From Desulfobulbus sp. (lineage in GTDB: Bacteria; Desulfobacterota; Desulfobulbia; Desulfobulbales; Desulfobulbaceae), in contig JAUWAH010000149.1 in the NCBI GenBank assembly GCA_030602145.1, positions 1-6,361 of the forward strand: 6,361 nucleotides of DNA, given 5' to 3'. Below, in pieces: positions 1-6,269 of this stretch. How positions within the stretch are numbered: position 1 is the stretch's first letter; each line of letters begins with the position of its first letter. A program made the position numbers and the translations under genes. The notes beneath the pieces are model-generated. The model saw nothing but the letters and a program-made list of their open reading frames with translations, did not search any database and had not been told where the DNA came from.

Positions 1-1
1 C

Positions 2-1549
2 CAGTTGGCCCGCTGGGCCTGCATCATCGAGGACCACTACGGCCGTCCCATGGACATCGAATGGGCCAAGGACGGCGACGGGACCAGTGTGGGCAGCGGC
101 AAGCTGTTCATCGTCCAGGCCCGCCCTGAGACCGTGCACTCCCAGGCCTGCAAGCGGACCATGGAAACCTATGTGCTCAAGGAAAAGGGGACGCTTTTGG
201 CCAGCGGCCAGGCGGTGGGCGCCAAGATCGGCCAGGGTGTGACCCGCATCCTCCATGATGTCAGTCAGATCCACGATTTCAAGGCGGGGGAGGTGCTGGT
301 CACGGACATGACCGACCCCGACTGGGAGCCGATCATGAAGACAGCCGGCGCCATCGTCACCAATCGCGGCGGCCGGACCTGCCATGCGGCGATCATCTCC
401 CGGGAATTGGGCATTCCCTGCGTGATCGGCACGGGAAACGGTACTCGGGAGATCAGGGACGGGCAAGCGGTCACCGTGTCCTGCGTGGAGGGGGAAACAG
501 GACATATCTACGAGGGATTACTCGATTTCGTGATCGAGACCCTTGACCTGGACAACATCCCGGTCACCCGGACCAAGGTGATGATGAACGTCGGCCTGCC
601 GGAGAAGGCGTTCGTCGAAGGGCAGTTGCCCAACGAGGGGGTCGGTCTGGCCAGGGAGGAGTTCATCATCAACTCCCACATCGGCATCCATCCCCTGGCC
701 CTGATCAATTACGAACAACTGCGGCAGCAGGCCGAACATGACGACGAGATCGCCGAGATCGTTGAGGACATCGATGTGCGCACCACCGCCTATCCCGATG
801 ACAAGCGCCGGTATTTCATCGACAAGCTGGCCGAAGGCGTCGGCCGGATCGGTGCCGGATTCTATCCCAAGGATGTGATTGTCCGGCTGTCCGATTTCAA
901 GTCCAACGAATACGCTAACCTGATCGGCGGCCATCTTTACGAACCCGAGGAGTCAAACCCCATGATCGGCTGGCGCGGCGCGTCGCGCTACTATGACCCC
1001 CGCTACCGGGCGGCCTTCGATCTGGAATGCCAGGCACTGCTCAAGGCCAGGGGCGAAATGGGATTGACCAACATCAAGCTGATGGTTCCCTTTTGTCGTA
1101 CCCCGGAAGAGGGGCGCAGGGTGATCGAGGTGATGCGGGAAAACGGCCTGGTCCAGGGCGAAAACGGCCTGGAGGTGTACGTGATGTGCGAGATTCCCTC
1201 CAACGTGATCGCCGCCGATGCCTTTTGCGACGTGTTCGACGGCTTTTCCATCGGCTCCAACGACCTTACCCAACTGACCCTCGGCCTGGACCGCGATTCC
1301 GACCTGGTGGCCCATATTTACGACGAACGCAACGAGGCGGTCAAGACCCTGATCCGGATGGTGATCGCCACCGCCAAACGGCGGGGCCGCAAGATTGGTA
1401 TCTGCGGCCAGGCTCCGTCGGATTTTCCCGATTTCGCCACCTTCCTGGTGGAGGAAGGGATCGACTCGATCAGCCTGGTGTCGGACACGGTGGTCAAGAC
1501 CCGGCTGGCCATTGCCGCCAAGGAGCAGGAATTGGGGATTGCCCCGTAA
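2..1549 (+). CDS. ppsA: Phosphoenolpyruvate synthase (pyruvate, water dikinase), 3' part; 5' end lies outside the window
   Basis: The enzyme makes PEP, AMP and phosphate from pyruvate, ATP and water in the cytoplasm, feeding gluconeogenesis. The visible part starts at the end of the ATP-grasp domain (the FIVQARPETV motif, about residues 35-44 counting from the TTG at base 5). Next comes the swivelling phosphohistidine domain with GGRTCHAAIISRELG, whose His (codon 383-385) carries the phosphoryl group. The C-terminal PEP/pyruvate TIM barrel follows, with LPNEGVGLAREEFIIN, VRLSDFKSNEYANL, MCEIPSN, GFSIGSNDLTQLTLGLDRDS and IGICGQAPSDFPDF. The Cys of GICGQ (codon 1403-1405) is the family's catalytic acid/base. 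Similarity to E. coli PpsA is recalled as continuous to the end, and no frameshift is visible. E. coli PpsA has about 792 residues, so roughly a third is missing upstream. The TTG at base 5 is not the real start, because the frame is open to the window edge. A strong terminator follows the stop. Confidence 0.96.
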   Translation, partial: QLARWACIIEDHYGRPMDIEWAKDGDGTSVGSGKLFIVQARPETVHSQACKRTMETYVLKEKGTLLASGQAVGAKIGQGVTRILHDVSQIHDFKAGEVLVTDMTDPDWEPIMKTAGAIVTNRGGRTCHAAIISRELGIPCVIGTGNGTREIRDGQAVTVSCVEGETGHIYEGLLDFVIETLDLDNIPVTRTKVMMNVGLPEKAFVEGQLPNEGVGLAREEFIINSHIGIHPLALINYEQLRQQAEHDDEIAEIVEDIDVRTTAYPDDKRRYFIDKLAEGVGRIGAGFYPKDVIVRLSDFKSNEYANLIGGHLYEPEESNPMIGWRGASRYYDPRYRAAFDLECQALLKARGEMGLTNIKLMVPFCRTPEEGRRVIEVMRENGLVQGENGLEVYVMCEIPSNVIAADAFCDVFDGFSIGSNDLTQLTLGLDRDSDLVAHIYDERNEAVKTLIRMVIATAKRRGRKIGICGQAPSDFPDFATFLVEEGIDSISLVSDTVVKTRLAIAAKEQELGIAP

Positions 1550-1574
1550 GGGGGGCGGTGCACAAACAGAGGCT

Positions 1575-1609
1575 AGCCCGGTGGCGCAACGGTGCCGCCG
1601 GGCTTTTTT
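1575..1609 (+). terminator. Intrinsic (Rho-independent) terminator of ppsA
   Basis: An 11-bp stem pairs AGCCCGGTGGC (1575-1585) with GCCGCCGGGCT (1594-1604), with one G-U pair. The loop is 8 nt and a run of six T (1604-1609) follows. It sits 25 bp after the ppsA stop. Read on the minus strand, the stem is followed only by a loose TCTGTTTG stretch, so it should terminate mainly plus-strand transcripts. Confidence 0.93.
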
Positions 1610-1705
1610 GTGTGGACGATGTTGGTACCGGCAGCGTTGCCATGCCGGAGCACAGGCCTTCCGTTGGTCGCTGTGGCCGGCCAATATGGTCCGGTCGCCC
1701 GCTGG

Positions 1706-1894
1706 TTATTCTTCTTCCGGCTTGGTCTCCGGCAACGGTTTGGCCTCGTCGATCAACATGATCGGGATGGATTCCCGAATCTCATAGAGCAGTTGACAGG
1801 CCCGGCAGACGATACCGTCGCCCTCGGCATTCAGTTCCACCGGTCCCTTGCATTGGGGGCAGGCCAGAATCTCCAACAGTTCCTTTTTGATCAT
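1706..1894 (-). CDS. Trm112/YcaR-family small zinc-ribbon protein (UPF0434-like), 62 aa
   Basis: The small cytoplasmic protein begins MIKKELLEILACPQCKG, which matches the start of E. coli YcaR/UPF0434 and bacterial Trm112-like proteins as I recall them. Two CxxC pairs (Cys12/Cys15 and Cys30/Cys33) form a likely zinc ribbon, followed by the usual IRESIPIMLIDEA segment and an acidic Glu/Pro tail. Length is typical (about 60 aa). The ATG at 1894 is chosen because AAGGA (1905-1901 on the minus strand) lies 6 nt upstream. The frame stays open further upstream, but that extension is antisense to the molybdopterin-binding gene and has no family similarity. Eukaryotic and archaeal Trm112 activates methyltransferases that act on tRNA, rRNA and release factors. 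The bacterial partner is not established here, so the exact function is open. The gene converges on ppsA and diverges from the next gene. Confidence 0.9.
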   Translation of the reverse strand: MIKKELLEILACPQCKGPVELNAEGDGIVCRACQLLYEIRESIPIMLIDEAKPLPETKPEEE

Positions 1895-1967
1895 CGCGCA
1901 TCCTTGAAGTGAAGGGGGGTTGTCTTTCCTGAAGAACAGGATCGGGATCGGAAGGTGTTCGGCCGGG

Positions 1968-1996
1968 ATTGTACCGTATTGTTCCGGTGCGGTAAA
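1968..1996 (-). promoter_or_regulatory. Candidate sigma70 promoter for the Trm112-like gene
   Basis: On the minus strand TTTACC (1996-1991, -35-like, 4 of 6 matches) and TACAAT (1973-1968, -10-like, 5 of 6) are separated by exactly 17 bp. Transcription would start near 1961, leaving a leader of about 65 nt before the ATG at 1894. The call rests on pattern matching only. Confidence 0.5.
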
Positions 1997-2000
1997 GCGG

Positions 2001-2030
2001 TTGCCGCCCCCTTGGGGGGAGGAATATATT
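2001..2030 (+). promoter_or_regulatory. Candidate sigma70 promoter for the molybdopterin-binding protein gene
   Basis: TTGCCG (2001-2006, 4 of 6 matches to the -35) and TATATT (2025-2030, 5 of 6 to the -10) are 18 bp apart. The spacer holds an inverted repeat, CCCCC (2007-2011) and GGGGG (2014-2018), which could be an operator. A start near 2037 would place the predicted RNA structure at 2040-2098 at the 5' end of the transcript. Its -35 lies 4 bp from the -35 of the opposing promoter. Confidence 0.5.
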
Positions 2031-2039
2031 TGCGCTCCT

Positions 2040-2098
2040 GTCGTTATCCTGATAAGCAGACAACGGTGGCTCGAAAGACCGAGGCGAAAGCCCCGTTG
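2040..2098 (+). ncRNA. Predicted structured 5' leader: hairpin plus three-way junction with two GAAA tetraloops, possible cis-regulatory RNA
   Basis: Manual folding gives an outer stem CAACGG (2061-2066) with CCGTTG (2093-2098). Inside it are two hairpins. One pairs GG-UC (2068-2072, C2070 bulged) with GACC (2077-2080) around a GAAA loop (2073-2076). The other pairs GGC (2083-2085) with GCC (2090-2092) around a second GAAA (2086-2089). Nearly every base is used. A further small hairpin (TTAT 2044-2047 with ATAA 2052-2055, and GTC 2040-2042 with GAC 2059-2061) precedes it and would compete for C2061. The element ends 8 nt before the GGGAG ribosome binding site. Moco and Moco-II RNA motifs are known upstream of molybdenum-cofactor genes, Moco-II mainly in deltaproteobacteria. 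I cannot verify a match to either consensus. Confidence 0.45.
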
Positions 2099-2106
2099 GA
2101 AAGAGT

Positions 2107-2111
2107 GGGAG
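2107..2111 (+). promoter_or_regulatory. Ribosome binding site that decides the start at 2120
   Basis: GGGAG at 2107-2111 lies 8 nt before the ATG at 2120. The second ATG (2126) would be 14 nt away, and GTG 2111 overlaps the site. The longer frame back to 2015 or 1955 would put the promoter and RNA structure inside the coding region. Confidence 0.65.
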
Positions 2112-2119
2112 TGTCGGAA

Positions 2120-3154
2120 ATGACCATGAAGAAAAAAGTGCCGGTCAGTCAGGCGGTGGGCATGGTCCTGCCCCACGATGTGACCGAGATCGTCAAGGAT
2201 CAGTTCAAGGGGCGAGCCTTCAGAAAGGGGCACATCATCGCCGAGCGGGATGTGGACCACCTGCGCCGCCTGGGCAAGGAACACATCTACGTGCTCGAAC
2301 TGCGACCGGAGGAAATCCACGAAAACGAGGCCGCCCTGGCCATGGCCGAGTCCTTGGCCGGCGACGGGGTCGAGTACTCGACGGAGGTGGTTGAGGGGAA
2401 GGTCGGGCTCAAAGCGGCCATCGATGGCCTGCTCAAGGTCAACACCGAGGCCCTGTATCGCTTCAACCTGCTGGGCGAGGTGATGTGCGCCACCCTGCAG
2501 GACAATACACCGGTTACCAAAGGCGAGCAGGTGGCGGCCTCCCGTCTGATCCCCCTGGTGGGGGCGCGAAGGGTGGTGGAGGCGGCGACGGCCATCGCCC
2601 GTTCCGGCGCACCTATTGTCCGGGTGGTTCCCTTGGCCACGGTGCGGGCCGGCCTGGTAATCACCGGCAACGAAGTCTTTCACGGGCGTATCCAGGATCG
2701 TTTCGAACAGGTGCTGCGCGACAAGCTGACCGGGTTGGGTTCGACGGTGACAATGGTACGGTTTGCCCCGGACGATCCGGATCTGATCGCAGCGGCCATC
2801 CATGCCTGTCTGGATGAAGGCGCTCAATTGATCGTCACCTCGGGCGGCATGTCGGTGGACCCGGACGACGTCACCCGTCTGGGTATCACCCTGGCCGGGG
2901 CCGAGGAAGTGGTCTACGGAACGCCGGTGCTGCCGGGGGCGATGTTCCTGGTGGGCCGGATCGGTGAGGTGACGGTGCTGGGGGTTCCGGCCTGCGGCAT
3001 GTTCCACAAGATCACGGTGTTGGATTTGGTGCTGCCGCGCATCCTTACCGGCGAGACCATCGGTCGCACCGAGCTGGCCCGGTTGGGACACGGCGGACTC
3101 TGTCGCAACTGCCCCCGCTGTCAATATCCGGTTTGCAGTTTTGGCAAGGCATGA
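2120..3154 (+). CDS. Molybdopterin-binding protein (MoeA/MoaB-like MoCF domain) with C-terminal four-cysteine motif, 344 aa
   Basis: The N-terminal third (residues 7-60, VPVSQAVGMVLPHDVTEI, then KGRAFRKGHII and GKEHIYVLEL) resembles the MoeA-type entry region, where MoeA inserts molybdenum into molybdopterin. The MoCF/MoaB-like fold spans about residues 177-310. It has LVITGNEVFHGRIQDRF, the molybdopterin-site signature TSGGMSVDPDDVTR (240-253), LPGAMFLVG and VPACGMF. The tail has Cys328, Cys331, Cys334 and Cys339 in a CxxCxxCx4C pattern before the end FGKA, which suggests a Zn or Fe-S site. At 344 aa it is shorter than E. coli MoeA (about 411 aa) and lacks a clear MoeA domain IV. I therefore call it a molybdopterin-binding protein rather than MoeA itself. 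It may act in cofactor insertion, storage or sensing. Start choice: ATG 2120 with GGGAG 8 nt upstream. No other Mo gene adjoins it. Confidence 0.87.
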   Translation: MTMKKKVPVSQAVGMVLPHDVTEIVKDQFKGRAFRKGHIIAERDVDHLRRLGKEHIYVLELRPEEIHENEAALAMAESLAGDGVEYSTEVVEGKVGLKAAIDGLLKVNTEALYRFNLLGEVMCATLQDNTPVTKGEQVAASRLIPLVGARRVVEAATAIARSGAPIVRVVPLATVRAGLVITGNEVFHGRIQDRFEQVLRDKLTGLGSTVTMVRFAPDDPDLIAAAIHACLDEGAQLIVTSGGMSVDPDDVTRLGITLAGAEEVVYGTPVLPGAMFLVGRIGEVTVLGVPACGMFHKITVLDLVLPRILTGETIGRTELARLGHGGLCRNCPRCQYPVCSFGKA

Positions 3155-3305
3155 GGTGAAGACCGGACGCTGCGGCGCGAAGCCTCATTTCGGTTACGGC
3201 ACGGTTAGGAAGTGGCGGGAGGGTATCGTTCGATTTGCGATAGCGTTTTAATTGTGGTATTTGTGCGCAATGCAGTTCTTTTCCTTTTTGACGTGAGGCC
3301 CGGTC
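3155..3305. other. Intergenic region upstream of the delta-60 protein gene
   Basis: This 151-bp gap has no convincing terminator for the preceding gene. It contains a dyad TATCG (3224-3228)/CGATA (3238-3242) followed by an AT-rich stretch, GTTTTAATT. That could be a weak terminator, an operator, or part of a promoter (TTTAAT 3247-3252 is -10-like but lacks a good -35). GAGG at 3295-3298 is the ribosome binding site for ATG 3306, with 7 nt spacing. Confidence 0.5.
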
Positions 3306-5777
3306 ATGCTGCATCGATATTCCCTGATGTTCGGCATATGGTTGGTGCTTGGCGTGCTGTGGTGCGCACCGGCAGCAGCCGTCACCAGGCTGGATCCCAC
3401 CTTCGGGTACAATGGCCGGCTGGCGGTCGAGTTGGGCGCCAAAAACAGCGGCCACGCCGTGCTCGTTCAGCCGGACGGAAAAATACTGGTGGCCGGCTCC
3501 TCCGCCGATACCATGGGCGGGCTGAATTTTTCCCTGCTGCGCTTCCATGCCAATGGCACCCCCGACACCTCATTCGATGGCGATGGTTCAGTCCGGCTTT
3601 CCCTGTCCACCGGAGACGACGAAGCCCTGGCGCTCGGTCTGCTTGCCGACGGCCGCATTCTCGCCGCCGGCTATGCCCATAACGGCCGGGATCGGGACCT
3701 GGCCCTGGTTTGTATCCGGGCGAACGGCACCCTTGACCCTGCCTTTGGCGATGCCGGGGTGATTCTCACCTCAATCGGCAACGGCAACGAAGAGATCACC
3801 GCCATCTCGGTGAGTTCCGCCAACATGATCACCGTGGTCGGGTCAACCGAGGGAACCGCCGGCAGGATTCTGGTGGCCGCCCGCTATTTTGCCAACGGCG
3901 CTCCGGACAGCGGGTTCGGCGAAGAGGGGATCAGCCTGATCGGCGTCGGCGAGGACGCCTCCGCCGAGGGAATCATCGAACTGGCAGGCGGAGGGTATGT
4001 CCTTGCCGGTTCGTATCTTGAGAAGAAACGATCCGCGGCCATGCTGGTCGGTCTGCGGGACGACGGTACCGTCAACGAGGAATTCGGTGACAAAGGTGTC
4101 GCCGTCCCGGCCGGCTCGTTGGCCGCCAGCGAGGGGTACAAAGCGGCCGTCGACGGATCCGGCCGGATCTATCTGGCCGGGTCCATGGGCTTGCCCGGTA
4201 AACGGGAAGCGGCGCTGTTTCGATTCACCGCGGATGGCTCGGCCGATACGACGTTCGGTGAGCACGGCCTTGCCGTGTTTGCCATCGGCAAGGAGGACGA
4301 CGTCCTCTACGATATCGATGTCGGTAAAGGCGGCGTGGCCGCCAGCGGTTTCGCCACCGATGCCGGTGTCCGGCAGTTCGTCCTGATTGCCTACACGGCC
4401 GACAGCTACGCGGCTGGTGCAGCCCGGGTGGTGACCGCCGAACCGGACGGAGAGGGGACACAATCCGTTGAGTTGGCCTCGGTCCAGGAGGTGCGGATCA
4501 CCGGCAACACCAGGGTGCAGATCCGTCGGCTGCAGGTGTGGCAAAACGACATCAGGATCTTGGACTTGCAGATGCTCGATTCCTTGGCACGAACACTGGC
4601 CCCTCTGCTCCGCACCCAGGTTCCCGACGATCTGCTCCAGGCCGTCACCGGTGCCATGGCTTCCCAAACACCTGCCGCTGCCACAGGGACGACCGGCGGA
4701 GTTTCGTCATCGACCGACCAGCAATCAACGGTTGCCCCGCACACTGTGCCCTCTGCCTACAAGGTTGCCGCCACGCCGCACATTGTCACCACAACCTTCA
4801 GCGAAGGGGAATCGGTCAGTTACGCCCTGACCTGGGACCGTGAAGGCAGCATCGTCACCGTGGGCACCGCCGACGGCGGCGGAACCAGTTCCATGGTGGC
4901 CGCACGCTTCACGGCCGAGGACTTGGTCGATCGCATCACCGAACAACCCGGACAGCGCAGCGGGCATGTCACCACGACACCGCCGGCGACGATCACCAAG
5001 GATACCATAACGACCGGCGGAGAAATCGCCGCCACCTTCGGCAGGGAGGTGGTACGCCGGGGCGTGGTCTTCAGCGTCAACCCGGGCCCCCGGTTGACGG
5101 CCGCTCGCAGCAACGCCGATTCGAGTCTCCCCTTGGCAAAATCCCGATCAGCCATCGACGCCACAGCCTCCTTTTTCCTGCCCGAGGCACAGGCCGCCCA
5201 AACAAGCAACGCTCCGGCAGCGCATGGTGCCCCCGCATCGCCCGGGGCACAGGCCCGGGAAACGGGCGAAACGGCAAACGGAGCGGGAACCGGGGGATTC
5301 ATCGCTGTTGTCGACAATCTGCTGCCTGGAACAGTCTATTACCTTCGCGCCTATGCCCTCACCGCAACGGGCGAAGTCTATTACGGCAACCAACTCAATG
5401 TCAGAACTGCGGACGCCTGTTTCATCGCCACCGCCTCCTTTGGGACCTTGCTGCATCCCGCGGTTACCCTGCTCCGCGATTTTCGCGACACTTGTTTGGT
5501 TTCAACCACTTTCGGCAGGCGACTGGTTGATCTATATTACGCACTGTCGCCCTCTCTGGCCGAGGTCGTCGCGGCACATGGTGTGCTTCGCCGGACAGTT
5601 CAAATGCTGTTGCTCCCCTGCGTGGGTTTTTCCTGGCTGGCCCTGCAGATCGGCTTGACCGGCGCGCTGATTTCCCTGGCAACGGTGGCGCTCCTGGTCT
5701 GGCGTGCGGCAGGCGGGCAGGTGCCCCCTCGCCGAAATTTTTTACAAATGAAAATCCTTAACACATCGGAGAACTGA
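3306..5777 (+). CDS. Exported delta-60-repeat protein with fibronectin-III-like domain and CFI-box C-terminal anchor, 823 aa
   Basis: Residues 1-25 are a Sec signal peptide with a hydrophobic core and an Ala23-Ala24-Ala25 cleavage site. Six delta-60 repeats (beta-propeller-like, consensus LDxxFGxxG) have their Phe at 33, 90, 147, 204, 260 and 317, a period of 57, 57, 57, 56 and 57. Residues 380-500 are a non-repeat insertion with a helical stretch and a Ser/Thr/Ala-rich linker. A lone half-repeat at about 515-542 (GSIVTVGTADGGGTSSMVAA) follows. A Fn3-like domain (about 560-598 and 660-702, with GTVYYLRAYA) is split by a low-complexity block. Residues 703-760 form a CFI-box (CFIATASFGT, HPAVTLLRDFRD, YYALSPSLAEVVA), and 767-799 are hydrophobic with a basic tail after them. 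It is probably exported and held at the membrane or processed there. Function is unknown. gspG starts 3 bp after the stop, so co-transcription is likely. Confidence 0.88.
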   Translation: MLHRYSLMFGIWLVLGVLWCAPAAAVTRLDPTFGYNGRLAVELGAKNSGHAVLVQPDGKILVAGSSADTMGGLNFSLLRFHANGTPDTSFDGDGSVRLSLSTGDDEALALGLLADGRILAAGYAHNGRDRDLALVCIRANGTLDPAFGDAGVILTSIGNGNEEITAISVSSANMITVVGSTEGTAGRILVAARYFANGAPDSGFGEEGISLIGVGEDASAEGIIELAGGGYVLAGSYLEKKRSAAMLVGLRDDGTVNEEFGDKGVAVPAGSLAASEGYKAAVDGSGRIYLAGSMGLPGKREAALFRFTADGSADTTFGEHGLAVFAIGKEDDVLYDIDVGKGGVAASGFATDAGVRQFVLIAYTADSYAAGAARVVTAEPDGEGTQSVELASVQEVRITGNTRVQIRRLQVWQNDIRILDLQMLDSLARTLAPLLRTQVPDDLLQAVTGAMASQTPAAATGTTGGVSSSTDQQSTVAPHTVPSAYKVAATPHIVTTTFSEGESVSYALTWDREGSIVTVGTADGGGTSSMVAARFTAEDLVDRITEQPGQRSGHVTTTPPATITKDTITTGGEIAATFGREVVRRGVVFSVNPGPRLTAARSNADSSLPLAKSRSAIDATASFFLPEAQAAQTSNAPAAHGAPASPGAQARETGETANGAGTGGFIAVVDNLLPGTVYYLRAYALTATGEVYYGNQLNVRTADACFIATASFGTLLHPAVTLLRDFRDTCLVSTTFGRRLVDLYYALSPSLAEVVAAHGVLRRTVQMLLLPCVGFSWLALQIGLTGALISLATVALLVWRAAGGQVPPRRNFLQMKILNTSEN
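3390..4403 (+). repeat. Tandem delta-60 protein repeats, six units of 56-57 codons plus a half unit
   Basis: The units begin at LDPTFG, PDTSFD, LDPAFG, PDSGFG, VNEEFG and ADTTFG, each followed by a GKILVAGS-like strand and a (L/A)xRF-like strand. The last unit loses its closing LDxxFG after residue 366. The DNA copies are strongly diverged, so this is a protein-level repeat, not a recent DNA amplification. Confidence 0.85.
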
Positions 5778-5780
5778 TCG

Positions 5781-6242
5781 ATGGAGACCCGATCTCGAAT
5801 GGCGCGGAGGTTGACCGGCAGCCACGGCTTCACCCTGATTGAATTGATGGTGGTGATGGTGATACTTGGCATTCTTGCCGGCCTCATCGTGCCACGGATC
5901 ATGGATCGACCCGAGGAGGCCCGGAGGACCAAGGCTGCCGTTCAGATTCAGTCGATCGAGCAGGCCCTCAAGCTCTACAAGCTTGACAACGGCCAGTATC
6001 CAACCACCGAACAGGGGTTGCTTGCCCTGGTCGAGCCGCCGGCGACCGGGACGCTGGCCAAGAAGTGGAGAACCGGCGGCTACCTGGAAAAGGGCAAGGT
6101 GCCCAAGGATCCGTGGGACAACGATTTTGTCTACATCTCACCGGGTCTGCACGGCGACTACGATCTCAGCTCCTATGGTGCGGACAATCAGGCCGGCGGC
6201 GAGGGCAAGGATGCGGACGTCAACGGTTGGGAACTCAAGTAG
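5781..6242 (+). CDS. gspG: Type II secretion system major pseudopilin GspG, 153 aa
   Basis: GspG is the main subunit of the periplasmic pseudopilus that drives folded proteins through the outer-membrane secretin. The prepilin leader METRSRMARRLTGSHG is cut by prepilin peptidase (GspO/PilD) between Gly16 and Phe17, giving FTLIELMVV with the conserved Glu at mature position 5 and an N-terminal helix to about residue 38. GspG hallmarks follow: DNGQYPTTEQGL (69-80), the W..GGYL stretch (96-102), VPKDPWDN (107-114) and the calcium-site loop YGADNQAGGEGKDAD (132-146). The mature length of 137 aa is typical. ATG 5781 has GGAG (5768-5771) 9 nt upstream, inside the end of the previous gene. The alternative ATG at 5799 is less well placed. 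It lies 3 bp after the delta-60 gene and 27 bp before another pseudopilin gene, so an operon is likely. Confidence 0.96.
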   Translation: METRSRMARRLTGSHGFTLIELMVVMVILGILAGLIVPRIMDRPEEARRTKAAVQIQSIEQALKLYKLDNGQYPTTEQGLLALVEPPATGTLAKKWRTGGYLEKGKVPKDPWDNDFVYISPGLHGDYDLSSYGADNQAGGEGKDADVNGWELK

Positions 6243-6269
6243 CCCGCCGTGCCCGGTGAGGACCTCGTC

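Noticed and set aside
953..1684. Long open frames antisense to ppsA, and a 244-codon plus-strand frame at 1027-1761
   Set aside because: They overlap well-conserved ppsA codons, have biased compositions without any recognisable motif, and run through the terminator region.
1955..2119. N-terminal extension of the molybdopterin-binding protein from an upstream ATG
   Set aside because: The extra 55 residues have no family similarity and overlap the promoter boxes and RNA structure. No ribosome binding site precedes 1955, whereas 2120 has one.
1706..3124. A 472-codon minus-strand open frame covering the divergent region and the whole antisense of the molybdopterin-binding gene
   Set aside because: Only the last 62 codons resemble a known family, and they have their own ATG and ribosome binding site. 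The rest is His/Gln/Gly/Arg-rich translation typical of the antisense of a GC-rich gene.
3191..3215. A sigma54-like element (CGGCACG near 3197-3203)
   Set aside because: The -24 half looks right, but the base pair expected as GC ten bases after the GG is AA, so the -12 element is missing.
3345..3383. A lipoprotein signal at Cys20 of the delta-60 protein
   Set aside because: The residue before Cys is Trp and the -3 to -1 positions do not fit a lipobox. A signal peptidase I site at AAA (23-25) fits better.
4689..5022. A 13-bp direct repeat, ACGACCGGCGGAG, at 4689-4701 and 5010-5022
   Set aside because: It encodes common Thr-Gly-Gly-rich linker codons and is not flanked by further identity, so a mobile-element or recombination origin is not supported.
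5741..5769. An internal promoter for gspG in the AT-rich end of the delta-60 gene (TTTACA at 5741-5746)
   Set aside because: No -10-like hexamer occurs 16-18 bp downstream (the position reads CATCGG).
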